Assembly (NCBI GenBank): GCA_016934395.1
Contig: JAFGSZ010000079.1
Span: 1 to 64,000 of the forward strand
From: Bacteroidales bacterium
GTDB lineage: Bacteria > Bacteroidota > Bacteroidia > Bacteroidales > UBA10428
Reading direction: 5' to 3'
Length of the DNA: 64,000 nucleotides
Made by a program: the position numbers and the translations under genes. Shown here in pieces: positions 42,362 to 51,486 of the stretch (within the stretch, counting starts at the first letter, position 1; every line of letters begins with the position of its first letter). The notes under the pieces are model-generated. The model was given only the letters and a program-made list of their open reading frames with translations, was not told where the DNA came from and did not search any database.

Positions 42362-43321
42362 TCAGTGAGTATTACAAGAACAATCAACCGAAGTTACTAT
42401 TTTTTGGTTCAGGTTCATTTCTAATAATCTGTTTTTTCTCAGTCCGAAACATTCCGGGCAATCTGAAAATTTTTCTATATCCCAAATATCTGAAAAAACC
42501 CTGCCGGCATTAAGTTGAAGGCCGTATTCCATAACCTCTTCCAGAGACCGGATTTTGGGAGGTGAAAAAAAATTGTTTTGAGCCAAAATTTCCAAAGCGC
42601 CATTGCCTCCTCTTGTAGGAATTACTGTGCAACATTCAACTCCTGCCCTGAAAGCAAAATCGAGTGATTTTTTTGCCCAGTAAACACCTTCCTCATCTAT
42701 CAGGAAAGGAGGGTTGAGCAAAATAAATGCCCTTGATAAAATGCCATTATTTTTAAGAAAATGTACTGCATGTAAAAACTCATTTTGTTCCATTCTCTTA
42801 TTGAGTTTTAGAAGCACCTTAGGGTGTACCGTTTCAAGTCCCATAGCAATCTGCAAATCAGGTTTTAACATATCCCGAAAACGGAGACACTTTTCATTTA
42901 TTAGTTTAGGGTGATTCTCAACAAGTACCGTCTTAAAATTTCTCACAACAGCAGCTATTGCTCCATAGTCCTGTTCAGGTATTGCCTGTGCATCAAAAAA
43001 ATTACCACTGTTATACAATTTTAAATGTTTGGCCGGTGGCAGATTAGTTAATGCCCATTCTATTTGTTTTGGAATAGCGCCAACCGGCACCGGAGTATCC
43101 GTTGTGTTTTTCCAGAGATCACACATCAGGCAATGGAAAGGACATTCACTATTGGTTAAAAAAATGACCGCTGTATCTTCAACACTTCCCGTAACCGTAT
43201 ATTCCTTTTCAATCAGGAATGCATAGGGCTTATATGGATCAAGCTTATTTTTCTTTCCCCTGTGTGTTACAATCCATTGATCATCGACCCGGAAATCAGG
43301 AAATTCATTCATAAATGGCAT
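42362..43321 (-). CDS. Radical SAM enzyme of unknown reaction
   Basis: A 319-residue protein with the radical SAM cluster motif CPFHCLMC (C60, C64, C67: CxxxCxxC) in a strand context (AVIFLTNSEC). The family-like stretches LWKNTTDTPVPVGAIPKQIEWAL, LKLYNSGNFFDAQAIPEQDY, VLVENHPKLIN, MGLETVHPKVLLKLNKRM, AFILLNPPFLIDEEGVYWA and CCTVIPTRGGNGALE resemble an uncharacterised radical SAM group I know from Planctomycetes and Bacteroidota, distantly like the ELP3/TIGR01210 type. C-terminal cysteine pairs (DCPEC, DCSC) might hold an auxiliary site. It overlaps the asparagine-synthase-like gene by 17 bases, so they are translationally coupled and probably act on the same product. A start at 43312 (fourth codon) is also possible. 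Confidence 0.8.
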   Translation of the reverse strand: MPFMNEFPDFRVDDQWIVTHRGKKNKLDPYKPYAFLIEKEYTVTGSVEDTAVIFLTNSECPFHCLMCDLWKNTTDTPVPVGAIPKQIEWALTNLPPAKHLKLYNSGNFFDAQAIPEQDYGAIAAVVRNFKTVLVENHPKLINEKCLRFRDMLKPDLQIAMGLETVHPKVLLKLNKRMEQNEFLHAVHFLKNNGILSRAFILLNPPFLIDEEGVYWAKKSLDFAFRAGVECCTVIPTRGGNGALEILAQNNFFSPPKIRSLEEVMEYGLQLNAGRVFSDIWDIEKFSDCPECFGLRKNRLLEMNLNQKIVTSVDCSCNTH

Positions 43322-44633
43322 GAAATACTTTCCGGTAATCGATCTCCTTTTCAGGAAAGTGCTTTTTGAAAGTTTCTGAAGCTGCTGCTCCGTGCTGGAA
43401 ACGTCTTTTCGGGAAAACAGGCATATCCATACCTGTTATGGCTTTCACACCTTTAGAAACGATTTGTCCTTTCAGTTCATAAAGTTTTTCATGATCCCAA
43501 TTCGTGATATCGATAAATGGAATTCCTTCGGCAATTTCGATGACATTGGGTAAGGTATACGGACTAAAAGTATCAAAACCAAGTTGATCTCCCGGGGCAT
43601 ACGTGCGCATGTATCCGCGGCTCAATCCCCCGGAATAGGTTAATGAATGTTTTATGGATTCCACACCCCAACCTTCATGATAGAGCATTAAGTTATTCAG
43701 TACACTGCGAATAGTTAATTCCGGGTTTTCTTCAATAGGATAATCTTTCAGGTTTTCATCGCCGCCATCCCCGTCAAGCATATATTTCCAGTCGGGATAC
43801 AGGGATCGGATTCCCCTGAGCAACGAAAAATTCATTGTTGCCGATTCAATATCTAAGGGTTTATAATCTTCCACAATTTTAACAGTCTTTCTCCAGTCAA
43901 GGTCAGAGTATTTAATCTCAACAGGTTCCAGAAACAGATCAAGATTCAGCATTTCCAGGAATTTTCTTGCCTGTATAATATCTTCTCCACCGCCATCTAT
44001 GCTTAATGTAAATGTCTTAAGCCGTGAGGGACTTTCGCCAAGTTCTTTTAAAGCATGGTAGGTGAGCAGAAATACAGATCCGCTATCTATTCCTGCAGAA
44101 AAAGTAACGCCAACAGGCCCTGTTGTTGCATGCAGTTTGATCCATTTTTTAATTTCTTCATATAAGGCGCCAATATACAGTTCACCTATCTGCTCCATCG
44201 TATGGTTTTTCAGCCGGTTGCGCTCCGGTTTAAAAAAGCGCTGATATACCGGGTTGGGATCGGGGCATCCGAGCAATTCGATTTTTGTAATATAATGAGC
44301 CGGAACCATGCGGGTATAGGAGGGGAAAAACTGATCATCAAGGCCTTCTTTTTTAAGGTATTCGAAAATTGTATCAATACGTTCACTGATAATCAGGTTG
44401 GGCCCTTCGGCTTTTTTTGCAATAAAATACCGCATTGGGCGGCCTAATGACCTTGCCATCCGAATAGTTTTGCCATCGACTGAAACCAGCGAAAACTGAC
44501 CGTCAATTTTACGCACGGCATTCAGGTCGCCTGATTTTAAAATTTCAACAGCTTCATCGTGTGTCATGTTATAAATAATATTCTTTTTCGGATCTGTAAG
44601 ATCAATTACCCGTTCTATGTATTGGTGGTTCAT
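43305..44633 (-). CDS. Asparagine-synthase-like amidotransferase/ligase without glutaminase cysteine
   Basis: A 442-residue protein. The C-terminal half has the PPi-loop synthetase core FSAGIDSGS (178-186, variant of SGGxDS) and downstream MLDGDGGDENLKDYP, as in AsnB. The N-terminal 135 residues resemble the class II glutaminase fold (VRKIDGQFSLVSVDGKTIRMARSLGRPMRYF, LIISERIDTIFEYL) but begin MNHQYIERV, with no cysteine at position 2. Glutamine hydrolysis is therefore unlikely, as in beta-lactam and carbapenam synthetases. It would adenylate a carboxylate and couple it to an amine or use ammonia. The overlap with the radical SAM gene suggests a joint biosynthetic step. Confidence 0.82.
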   Translation of the reverse strand: MNHQYIERVIDLTDPKKNIIYNMTHDEAVEILKSGDLNAVRKIDGQFSLVSVDGKTIRMARSLGRPMRYFIAKKAEGPNLIISERIDTIFEYLKKEGLDDQFFPSYTRMVPAHYITKIELLGCPDPNPVYQRFFKPERNRLKNHTMEQIGELYIGALYEEIKKWIKLHATTGPVGVTFSAGIDSGSVFLLTYHALKELGESPSRLKTFTLSIDGGGEDIIQARKFLEMLNLDLFLEPVEIKYSDLDWRKTVKIVEDYKPLDIESATMNFSLLRGIRSLYPDWKYMLDGDGGDENLKDYPIEENPELTIRSVLNNLMLYHEGWGVESIKHSLTYSGGLSRGYMRTYAPGDQLGFDTFSPYTLPNVIEIAEGIPFIDITNWDHEKLYELKGQIVSKGVKAITGMDMPVFPKRRFQHGAAASETFKKHFPEKEIDYRKVFHAIYE

Positions 44634-44664
44634 ATTGAGTGGTTTTAGTTGATTATGTTTTTAT

Positions 44665-44827
44665 AAGTGCTTAGAGTACTTAAAGTGTCTGAAGTGTCTA
44701 AAGTGTCTGAAGTGCCTAAAGTATTAAAAGTGCCAAAAGTGCCAAAAGTGCCAAAAGTTAAAAATTAATCAATACTTTATGAACTCCAAACTTTATGAAC
44801 TCCAAACTTTATGAACTTTAAATACTT
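44665..44827. repeat. Composite intergenic repeat, long copy
   Basis: Ten consecutive 9-bp units with consensus AAGTGYCWA-like sequence (44665-44754: among them AAGTGTCTG, AAGTGTCTA, AAGTGCCTA and three AAGTGCCAA) are followed by AAGTTAAAAATT and three 16-bp units (ACTTTATGAACTCCAA twice, ACTTTATGAACTTTAA; 44774-44821). The end runs into the last codons of the CRTAC1 gene at 44826. Module order and orientation equal those at 33114-33190. Confidence 0.85.
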
Positions 44828-46481
44828 ATTGTAAAATCCCTGTACCCTGTAAAACTTTTAAATACCGGTTAACCTGTATATTCTCAAAGCTTTCGTTAGT
44901 CCCGTCTGACCATAAAATTTCCATTTTATCTATGTTCTTATACTGCCCCAATCCGATATGTAAACGCGGATCGTGTGATGAAAGGTAGCTGGTTACTTTC
45001 TGATTAATCAGCACCTGTTTTTTACCCTCATATTCAACGGTTACTTTTGCCCCGATTGCAGCAGCCGGGCCATTTTTACCCACAAGAGTAAGCCCCAGCC
45101 AGTTATTTTTATTTCCCCCGTCGTTTCGAAGCAACACCGCAGTGGCTTCAAGATCAATGTGCGAAACAATAATATCCAGGTCTCCGTCATTGTCATAATC
45201 CCATATAGCAGCTGTTCTTCCCGATCGTTTCGAAGAAAAATAATCACATCGTTCTTTTCCCACGTCTTTAAAATGCCCTTTACCATCATTTTCCAGCAAC
45301 AGTGGATGTTGCAATATCAGTTCTTCGGCAGTACCGTTTGCTGAAAAAATATCGAGATCACCATCGTTATCATAATCAAAAAGGGCAGCACCCCACTCAC
45401 CCTTACCGGCGAATGGACCGGAAATCCCATGTTTTTCGGTAATATCCTGAAATAAGCCATTTCCAATATTTCGATACAGGGCACCGTATCTTAAATCGGT
45501 AACCAGCAGATCAATCAATCCGTCACCATCAATATCACCGATTGAGCCATGCATAGAACCGGTAGGAATACCCTGACTGTTTGCGGCAACTCCGCTGGCT
45601 ACACCCACTTCTGTAAAACTGCCATTGTCGTTACGGAAAAGAAAGTTTAGCTGGTGGTCATTTCCCTGAAAAAGGTCAAGGTCACCATCGTCGTCATAAT
45701 CAAATACGGTAAGGCCCATACATTTTGAATCGGGATAATAAAACCCCATCTTTTTAGAAACATCAGTGAAAGTTCCATCGGGTTGTTGTTCATAAAGCAT
45801 CGAAGCCTGACCTTTGTATTCTGATGGATGCGGCATAAGATCCGGAGTGGCAGGTGATTTGTATGCCGGATCAAAGGCAAGAAAATTTCCCACCATAGCG
45901 TCTAATCGTCCATCCCGGTTATAATCCCAAAAGGCAACACCAACGCTCCATTTTGTAAAACCATTTAATTTCTCCGGACCCTGTAAGCCTAATTTATCAG
46001 TAATATCTGTAAACGTACCGTTCCCATTGTTTCTGTAAAATACATTAGGTCCGTAATTTAACAGGTACAAATCTTCGTCACCGTCATTATCGTAATCAAT
46101 AGCTCCGGCAGCCATGCTCCAATGTTGGTCATCCACCCCGGCAATACCTGCAACTTCTGTAAAAGTACCATTGCCATTATTTTTATAGAGTTTGTTGGGT
46201 GTATTTTTAAAGATTTTTCCTTCCGGATCGGAAATACCTTCAATATATGTTCCGTTAAGCATGTACAGGTCATAAAGTCCATCGTTGTTGTAGTCAATAA
46301 TTGTAATCCCCGACCCGCTGCTTTCAAGAATATTTTCATAGGTATAATCCCCAAAGGTGTATTTGAAATTTATACCGGCTTGCCGGGTTACATTGTTGAA
46401 TATAACTTTTTTTTCCTGCGATGAAAGAATCAACGGGAAAAAAAAGGGAATAATGAAAAAATAAACTGCTTTTAAATTCAT
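44826..46481 (-). CDS. CRTAC1-family exported protein (VCBS propeller plus ASPIC/UnbV)
   Basis: A 551-residue protein with a signal peptide (about 1-21, PLILSSQEK). VCBS blades run from about 45 to 460 (IIDYNNDGLYDLYMLNG, AIDYDNDGDEDLYLLNYG, FWDYNRDGRLDAMVGNF, VFDYDDDGDLDLFQGND, IGDIDGDGLIDLLVTDL, LFDYDNDGDLDIFSANG, IWDYDNDGDLDIIVSH). The ASPIC/UnbV domain follows (WLGLTLVGKNGPAAAIGAKVTV, LHIGLGQYKNIDKMEILWSDG). Length and blade order match the 552-residue protein at 40619-42277; this one lacks a lipobox cysteine and so may be soluble in the periplasm or secreted. The composite repeat lies between it and the asparagine-synthase-like gene. Confidence 0.85.
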   Translation of the reverse strand: MNLKAVYFFIIPFFFPLILSSQEKKVIFNNVTRQAGINFKYTFGDYTYENILESSGSGITIIDYNNDGLYDLYMLNGTYIEGISDPEGKIFKNTPNKLYKNNGNGTFTEVAGIAGVDDQHWSMAAGAIDYDNDGDEDLYLLNYGPNVFYRNNGNGTFTDITDKLGLQGPEKLNGFTKWSVGVAFWDYNRDGRLDAMVGNFLAFDPAYKSPATPDLMPHPSEYKGQASMLYEQQPDGTFTDVSKKMGFYYPDSKCMGLTVFDYDDDGDLDLFQGNDHQLNFLFRNDNGSFTEVGVASGVAANSQGIPTGSMHGSIGDIDGDGLIDLLVTDLRYGALYRNIGNGLFQDITEKHGISGPFAGKGEWGAALFDYDNDGDLDIFSANGTAEELILQHPLLLENDGKGHFKDVGKERCDYFSSKRSGRTAAIWDYDNDGDLDIIVSHIDLEATAVLLRNDGGNKNNWLGLTLVGKNGPAAAIGAKVTVEYEGKKQVLINQKVTSYLSSHDPRLHIGLGQYKNIDKMEILWSDGTNESFENIQVNRYLKVLQGTGILQ

Positions 46482-46559
46482 AATGTAATTAGAGTTTATG
46501 CTTTCATACGATTAGTATAAGTGATAAAAGAATTTATTGGCAAAACTATAAAAAAGGAA

Positions 46560-49500
46560 TTATGGGATTAAATTAAGTTCAATTAATTTCAGGGCATCAT
46601 TATTGATCGCGAACAAAAATGCATCTTTCCCGGAAGCTAACTTAATTTTCTCAATTACTTTAACCTCACCCCTTATAAATAATGAACTCTCAGCCGGAGG
46701 GATGGCTTTGATTTTGCCCTGATTATCTGTTTCCAAAACTAACCCGATACCGGCATCAATTCGGGGGGTTTCCACTTCCATTCCATATAAATTACCGGCA
46801 ACAATATATGCGGGATTTTCATTTTTATATTTTATTTCAATCATATCATTAATAGATGATAGTTGTGTAAAATTGGGTAATTTATGTTTTTCAAATTTTT
46901 TATTTCCCTTATTCTCGATCCAGTAATGAGCAAATGTATTCATTTTATAATGCAGTGATGATTTGAGCATCTGTTCACCATAAATCTCTTCTAAAGTAGC
47001 ACTGGCAAATTTTTCATGACCTTCAAAACGCAACCTAAGCACCGGTATTTGCCTGCTTGAAGCATCCAGTCCCCGTGCGGGATAATTTATTCCATTTTCA
47101 TTGTGACTTAATACAATATCCAATTGACCATTTACATCAAAGTCATTTGAATAAATTTCAAAAGGTCCATTTTCACTGGAGTTGTACTTAAAGTTCAATC
47201 CCAGATTTCCAACCAGATAATCCAAATCGCCATCACTGTCAACATCGGCAGAATTAATACTATACCACCAGCCCACGGTTTCATTAAACCCTAGTTTCCC
47301 GGAAACATCTATAAAACCATTGGGGGAGTTTTCAAAAAAATGAATGTTCATCCATTCCCCGACAATAATGAGATCTTCATCACCATCGCTGTCAAAATCA
47401 GTCCAGATAGCATCTGTAACAAGTCCCAACTCATAAAAATCAGGAGCAATTTGCTGGGTTACATTTTCAAATTGTATTTCTTCACCAGATTTACCATTGT
47501 TTCTTAGTATATAGCTGTTTGCCGGAATGGGGTATTTACCGGGTACAATGCTACCACCGATAAATAAATCAAGATCGCCGTCATTATCATAATCGGCAGC
47601 TTTTACACATTTTCCACTTTGATTCAGATTGGCAGGAAGGCCATGCTCATATTTAACAAAACCTTTTGATGTATTCAGGTATAACCTGTCCTGATAATAA
47701 TTTTCTTTTAGTCTTCTGTTATTCCCTCCGCTAACAACATATAAATCCAGTTTCCCGTCATTATCAGCATCAAACAAAAGAGCACCGGTATCCTCAAAAA
47801 CCGAGTCATTTATCCAGGGGCCGGGCATTTCAACAAATGTGCTTTCTTTCGTTTGCAAATACATGACTGCTGGTGAATACGCAGCATTCCCTATAAAAAA
47901 GTCTTCCAAACCGTCACCATTTATATCTCCTACAGACAGACCAGGTCCCATTTCTGAATTTTTATGAGGCAGCATTATTTCATATTCGAAATCGTCATAA
48001 TCGTCTTCCTTATGATTAAAAGTTATTCCGGCCTCACGGGTAATATCTTTAAATTCTGACTTTTGACTAACCTGTTTTTTTTCAGCAGGACCTGCATCTT
48101 TATAAAACAACTCCAGGGTTTGATTCACATCAATATTTTGCAATGTTTGCTGTTTCCCGTCCGGCCAGGTAATTGCTAATTCATTAATTATTTCATTTGT
48201 TCCTAAACCAAAATGTATTACTGGTGGAACGCTTGATTGATATCCCCGGGAAAGTGTAAGCTCCTGTTTCTGTATGTTTGTTCCGGATTGAATTGTGACA
48301 ATACTGCCTAATCCAAACAGGTTTGTGGCAGGACCTTTAAGTTTAATTTTAATAAAATGATTATCTTTTTTTACTGCTTTATTTTCATAAATGCTTGAAA
48401 TGGTATTTACGTTACTAATTACAATATCAAGATCTCCATCATTATCGAAATCACCAAATGACATCCCATTGGATAAATTTGGATCATCAAATCCCCAGGC
48501 GTTTGTCTTATTGCTAAAGGTCAGGTCTCCGTTATTTCTATATGCGTAATTTTTTACCGGAGTACTCGGGAAAAGTTCAGGACGGTATTCCTTCTTTTCG
48601 GCAAAATAGATATTATTTTTCGAATCATCGAGTATATCCCTGTTGTTTATATCTTTTAGAACACCATTAGTAACGAATAAGTCTTTATTGCCATCATTAT
48701 CCATATCTAAAAACACACCTCCCCAACTCCAGTCTGTATAAGCAACCCCTGAGAATAGAGAAATATTACTGTATATGGGGATATTATTAAAAATACCATT
48801 ATTGAGTTGTAATGAGTTTTGCATGTATTGATAATGAAAACCAAAATCAAGACTTAAATAAAATGTTTTTCGGCTCATTGGTATCACGTTTACCATCGCC
48901 CGGTAATGATCTTCCGGCGTCATATCAATCTGGAATAAGTCAATGAATCCATCGTTATTAATATCTGCTGCATCGAAGCCCATACCAAAAATTGATGTTT
49001 GAAAGGTTGATTCTTTTACAATTTCCCTGAAGGTGCCATCACCATTATTTAAATAGAAATAATCAGGTGGGTTAAAATCATTTGAAATATACAAATCTTT
49101 CCATCCGTCATTATTATAATCCATGGCAACCACACCAATAGACATTCCAAAGTTTTGCACTCCAGCCTCCTTTGTTACACAAGTAAAAGTACCATTGCCA
49201 TTATTTTTGTACAGATGTCCGGATTCATAATAGTTATTTTCCTGCATTTTATTATAATAAAATGTAGCTCCCATACTTACAAGTACTATTGGATAATTGG
49301 CAACATATAAATCCAGTAATTCATCATTATTGTAATCAAAAAATGTAGCCTGGACCGAAGAACTCTGGTCATTTATTCCATAACTTTTTGCACTTTCAAT
49401 AAAAGTATTGTCTTTGTTATTAATAAAAAGTAAATTGTCTGAAGGTTTATATTTAGCTGAAACACAAACATAAATATCCAACCAGCCGTCATTATTAATA

Positions 49501-49850
49501 TCAACCATTGTTGATCCGGTAAACCATTGATGATCTCCTTCTATTCCGGCTTTTTCAGAAATATCTTCAAACTGCATATTCCCTTTATTTAAATAAAGCT
49601 TATTTGAAACCAGATTTCCTGTAAAAAATATATCCGGCAAATCATCATTATTAATGTCCCCGACAGATAACCCTCCGCCCATATACATGTAAGGAAATAC
49701 GGTATAGTTCAGGGTGTCGTTTTCTATCAATTCATTCAAAAATTTAACTCCGGATTTTGCAGGTGAAACCTTTTTGAACGATTCTTTTGAAAATTTATCG
49801 CAGGAAATGATCACAATAAAAATGAATAGGATATAGAATTTAATTTTCAT
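46560..49850 (-). CDS. Large two-propeller CRTAC1 lipoprotein
   Basis: About 1096 residues from MKIKFYILFIFIVIISCDKFS (49850). The frame opens 16 codons earlier, but this start gives a proper lipoprotein signal (IISC). The order is: first VCBS propeller (DINNDDLPDIFFTGN, DINNDGWLDIYVCVS, DYNNDELLDLYVAN, DYNNDGWKDLYISND, DINNDGFIDLFQID, DMDNDGNKDLFVTNG, DFDNDGDLDIVISN), an ASPIC/UnbV domain in the middle (IKIKLKGPATNLFGLGSIVTI, IHFGLGTNEIINELAITWPDG), then a second VCBS propeller (DINGDGLEDFFIGN, DADNDGKLDLYVVSGG, DYDNDGDLDLFIGG, DFDSDGDEDLIIVG, DVDSDGDLDYLVGN). It is paralogous to the protein at 51487-54843. The two are separated by the chorismatase-like gene. Confidence 0.85.
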   Translation of the reverse strand: MKIKFYILFIFIVIISCDKFSKESFKKVSPAKSGVKFLNELIENDTLNYTVFPYMYMGGGLSVGDINNDDLPDIFFTGNLVSNKLYLNKGNMQFEDISEKAGIEGDHQWFTGSTMVDINNDGWLDIYVCVSAKYKPSDNLLFINNKDNTFIESAKSYGINDQSSSVQATFFDYNNDELLDLYVANYPIVLVSMGATFYYNKMQENNYYESGHLYKNNGNGTFTCVTKEAGVQNFGMSIGVVAMDYNNDGWKDLYISNDFNPPDYFYLNNGDGTFREIVKESTFQTSIFGMGFDAADINNDGFIDLFQIDMTPEDHYRAMVNVIPMSRKTFYLSLDFGFHYQYMQNSLQLNNGIFNNIPIYSNISLFSGVAYTDWSWGGVFLDMDNDGNKDLFVTNGVLKDINNRDILDDSKNNIYFAEKKEYRPELFPSTPVKNYAYRNNGDLTFSNKTNAWGFDDPNLSNGMSFGDFDNDGDLDIVISNVNTISSIYENKAVKKDNHFIKIKLKGPATNLFGLGSIVTIQSGTNIQKQELTLSRGYQSSVPPVIHFGLGTNEIINELAITWPDGKQQTLQNIDVNQTLELFYKDAGPAEKKQVSQKSEFKDITREAGITFNHKEDDYDDFEYEIMLPHKNSEMGPGLSVGDINGDGLEDFFIGNAAYSPAVMYLQTKESTFVEMPGPWINDSVFEDTGALLFDADNDGKLDLYVVSGGNNRRLKENYYQDRLYLNTSKGFVKYEHGLPANLNQSGKCVKAADYDNDGDLDLFIGGSIVPGKYPIPANSYILRNNGKSGEEIQFENVTQQIAPDFYELGLVTDAIWTDFDSDGDEDLIIVGEWMNIHFFENSPNGFIDVSGKLGFNETVGWWYSINSADVDSDGDLDYLVGNLGLNFKYNSSENGPFEIYSNDFDVNGQLDIVLSHNENGINYPARGLDASSRQIPVLRLRFEGHEKFASATLEEIYGEQMLKSSLHYKMNTFAHYWIENKGNKKFEKHKLPNFTQLSSINDMIEIKYKNENPAYIVAGNLYGMEVETPRIDAGIGLVLETDNQGKIKAIPPAESSLFIRGEVKVIEKIKLASGKDAFLFAINNDALKLIELNLIP

Positions 49851-50078
49851 AATATGAAGTAATAGGAATGAAGTAAAAATAATTAGATTCCTAAGCAAAT
49901 CAAAACTCTTTTACTTGTATCTAAAATCTCTAATAGAATGGTTTTAAAACGTAGGCATTAAACACATGTAAACAGATATTTAATAAAATTCACACAGAAA
50001 TACCAGGCATAGATAATAAAGTTTTTGAAGATAAAAATTAAAAGGTAGAGAAAACAACTGATTTATTGCACAGACAAT
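49851..50078. other. Intergenic region upstream of the second large CRTAC1 gene
   Basis: About 230 AT-rich bases between the chorismatase-like gene and the start of the large CRTAC1 gene. No hairpin or promoter consensus was recognised. Confidence 0.35.
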
Positions 50079-51254
50079 CTATGCTTTATTAAGCCTATAC
50101 GTACCTTCTATTTCAACGAGCAATTCTGGCCGACAAATATCTGCAATGAGGTATAGCACATTTTTCATTTCTCCGAATCTGGATTTAAAAGCAGATTGCA
50201 CTTTTTGTAAATCAGCAATTGTTTTAACATAAATTCTGAAAGAAACAGGTTCAATGACAGAAGCAGAAGAATAAGGTATATTATGATCAACAATATTTTT
50301 TTTATCGGTAAGTAGTCGGATGTTATCAAGGGTAATCAGTGTTTGCTCATATGCATCGTTTTGTGCAATGCTTTTCTGGCCTTTAATGGCAGCTGTTCCT
50401 GAGATGTATATCAGAATATTTTCATCCAGGTCAATGGCTTTGGCCCGCTCAAATTTTGGTGTACTTTTTGTAAACTTTTTAGAAAGTTTATTTTCAGCCA
50501 AAACCTCGGCAGAGTACCTATGGGCATCAACCTGTCCGGGATTTCTGACAGGCCAAACCTGATGATGACGCGCAGCCAAAAAATCAATGATCACACCACC
50601 GGTTTTCATGCCGATTCCTGTCGCCGCAGGATAACCGCAATTAAACTCCGATTCATTATAAAATAAGGATCTTACATCGTTAAAGATTTGATAGGGCTGA
50701 CTATCTGAAACGGTATCAACAATCGATTCAATATAATTCCATTGCCTGTAAACATTACAGAAATTCATGTTTTCACCATAGAGTATTTCCTTCATTAACC
50801 TGAATGATTCCATGCTTTGTTTCAGGGGGTCATTTATGAATTTTCTCGTTTGAAGTCCGCCTGAAACGAGATATTTATTGTTGTTGTGGTAGAATACACA
50901 ATATGGATATCCTTCAAATTGTTTATATTCCGGAATAACTGCTTTTGTACAATGATACACCTCTACATTGATCATTGTTCCATCTACCGGTGGCTGGGCA
51001 ATAATACTGAAAGGTGCTCTAAATTTTGCATAATGGATTTTTTTTATCCGGTTAAAAAGATCATTATATTCTGCGGAGTTTTGAGCATTGACAAAATAAA
51101 CAAGTAAAACAACATGTCTTTTTAAGCCGGCAATGTTTTGCTGCAATTGATCATGACAATCATCCAGTTGCTCTTCTATTGTATTGGATGGGTCCGGACT
51201 CAGGTGAAGTCCATTGCTCAATACCTCTGTTTTTTTCTCTCTGGTAATAATCAT
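50079..51254 (-). CDS. Chorismatase/RidA-superfamily enzyme-like protein
   Basis: A 391-residue cytoplasmic protein (no signal). It looks like the two-module RidA-type fold of the chorismatase family (FkbO/Hyg5/XanB2). The second module carries NVYRQWNYIESI, YQIFNDVRSLFY, NCGYPAATGIGMKTGGVIIDFLAA and the C-terminal VLYLIADICRPELLVEIEG; the late glutamate in LLVEIEG is where chorismatases place a catalytic glutamate. Chorismatases cut chorismate to pyruvate plus hydroxybenzoate or a dihydroxycyclohexadiene acid. It stands between two large CRTAC1 genes in the SusCD-led locus, which suggests an aromatic ligand or precursor in this pathway. A non-enzymatic or imine-deaminating RidA role is the alternative. 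Confidence 0.6.
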   Translation of the reverse strand: MIITREKKTEVLSNGLHLSPDPSNTIEEQLDDCHDQLQQNIAGLKRHVVLLVYFVNAQNSAEYNDLFNRIKKIHYAKFRAPFSIIAQPPVDGTMINVEVYHCTKAVIPEYKQFEGYPYCVFYHNNNKYLVSGGLQTRKFINDPLKQSMESFRLMKEILYGENMNFCNVYRQWNYIESIVDTVSDSQPYQIFNDVRSLFYNESEFNCGYPAATGIGMKTGGVIIDFLAARHHQVWPVRNPGQVDAHRYSAEVLAENKLSKKFTKSTPKFERAKAIDLDENILIYISGTAAIKGQKSIAQNDAYEQTLITLDNIRLLTDKKNIVDHNIPYSSASVIEPVSFRIYVKTIADLQKVQSAFKSRFGEMKNVLYLIADICRPELLVEIEGTYRLNKA

Positions 51255-51486
51255 TGTAATAAAATGAAAAGTTATTAAATTATTTCCTTTGTCATATTTA
51301 AAAAAAGCACTATTATCAAATCATACAAGATACTAAAAATATTATTTGAAAAGGAAAATTTTGAACTAAAGATTCATGTGATTCGTTTAAATTCTGTGTA
51401 TATATGACATTTATCATCATTTCTCAGTTTTTTTGAAGAAATCTCTTATTTGTATATTTTTTTTATGATTGAATTTTTCTTGTTTT

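Noticed and set aside
44665-44754. CRISPR-like array
   Set aside because: The units are 9 bp and contiguous with no spacers, and no cas gene is near; it is a short tandem repeat.
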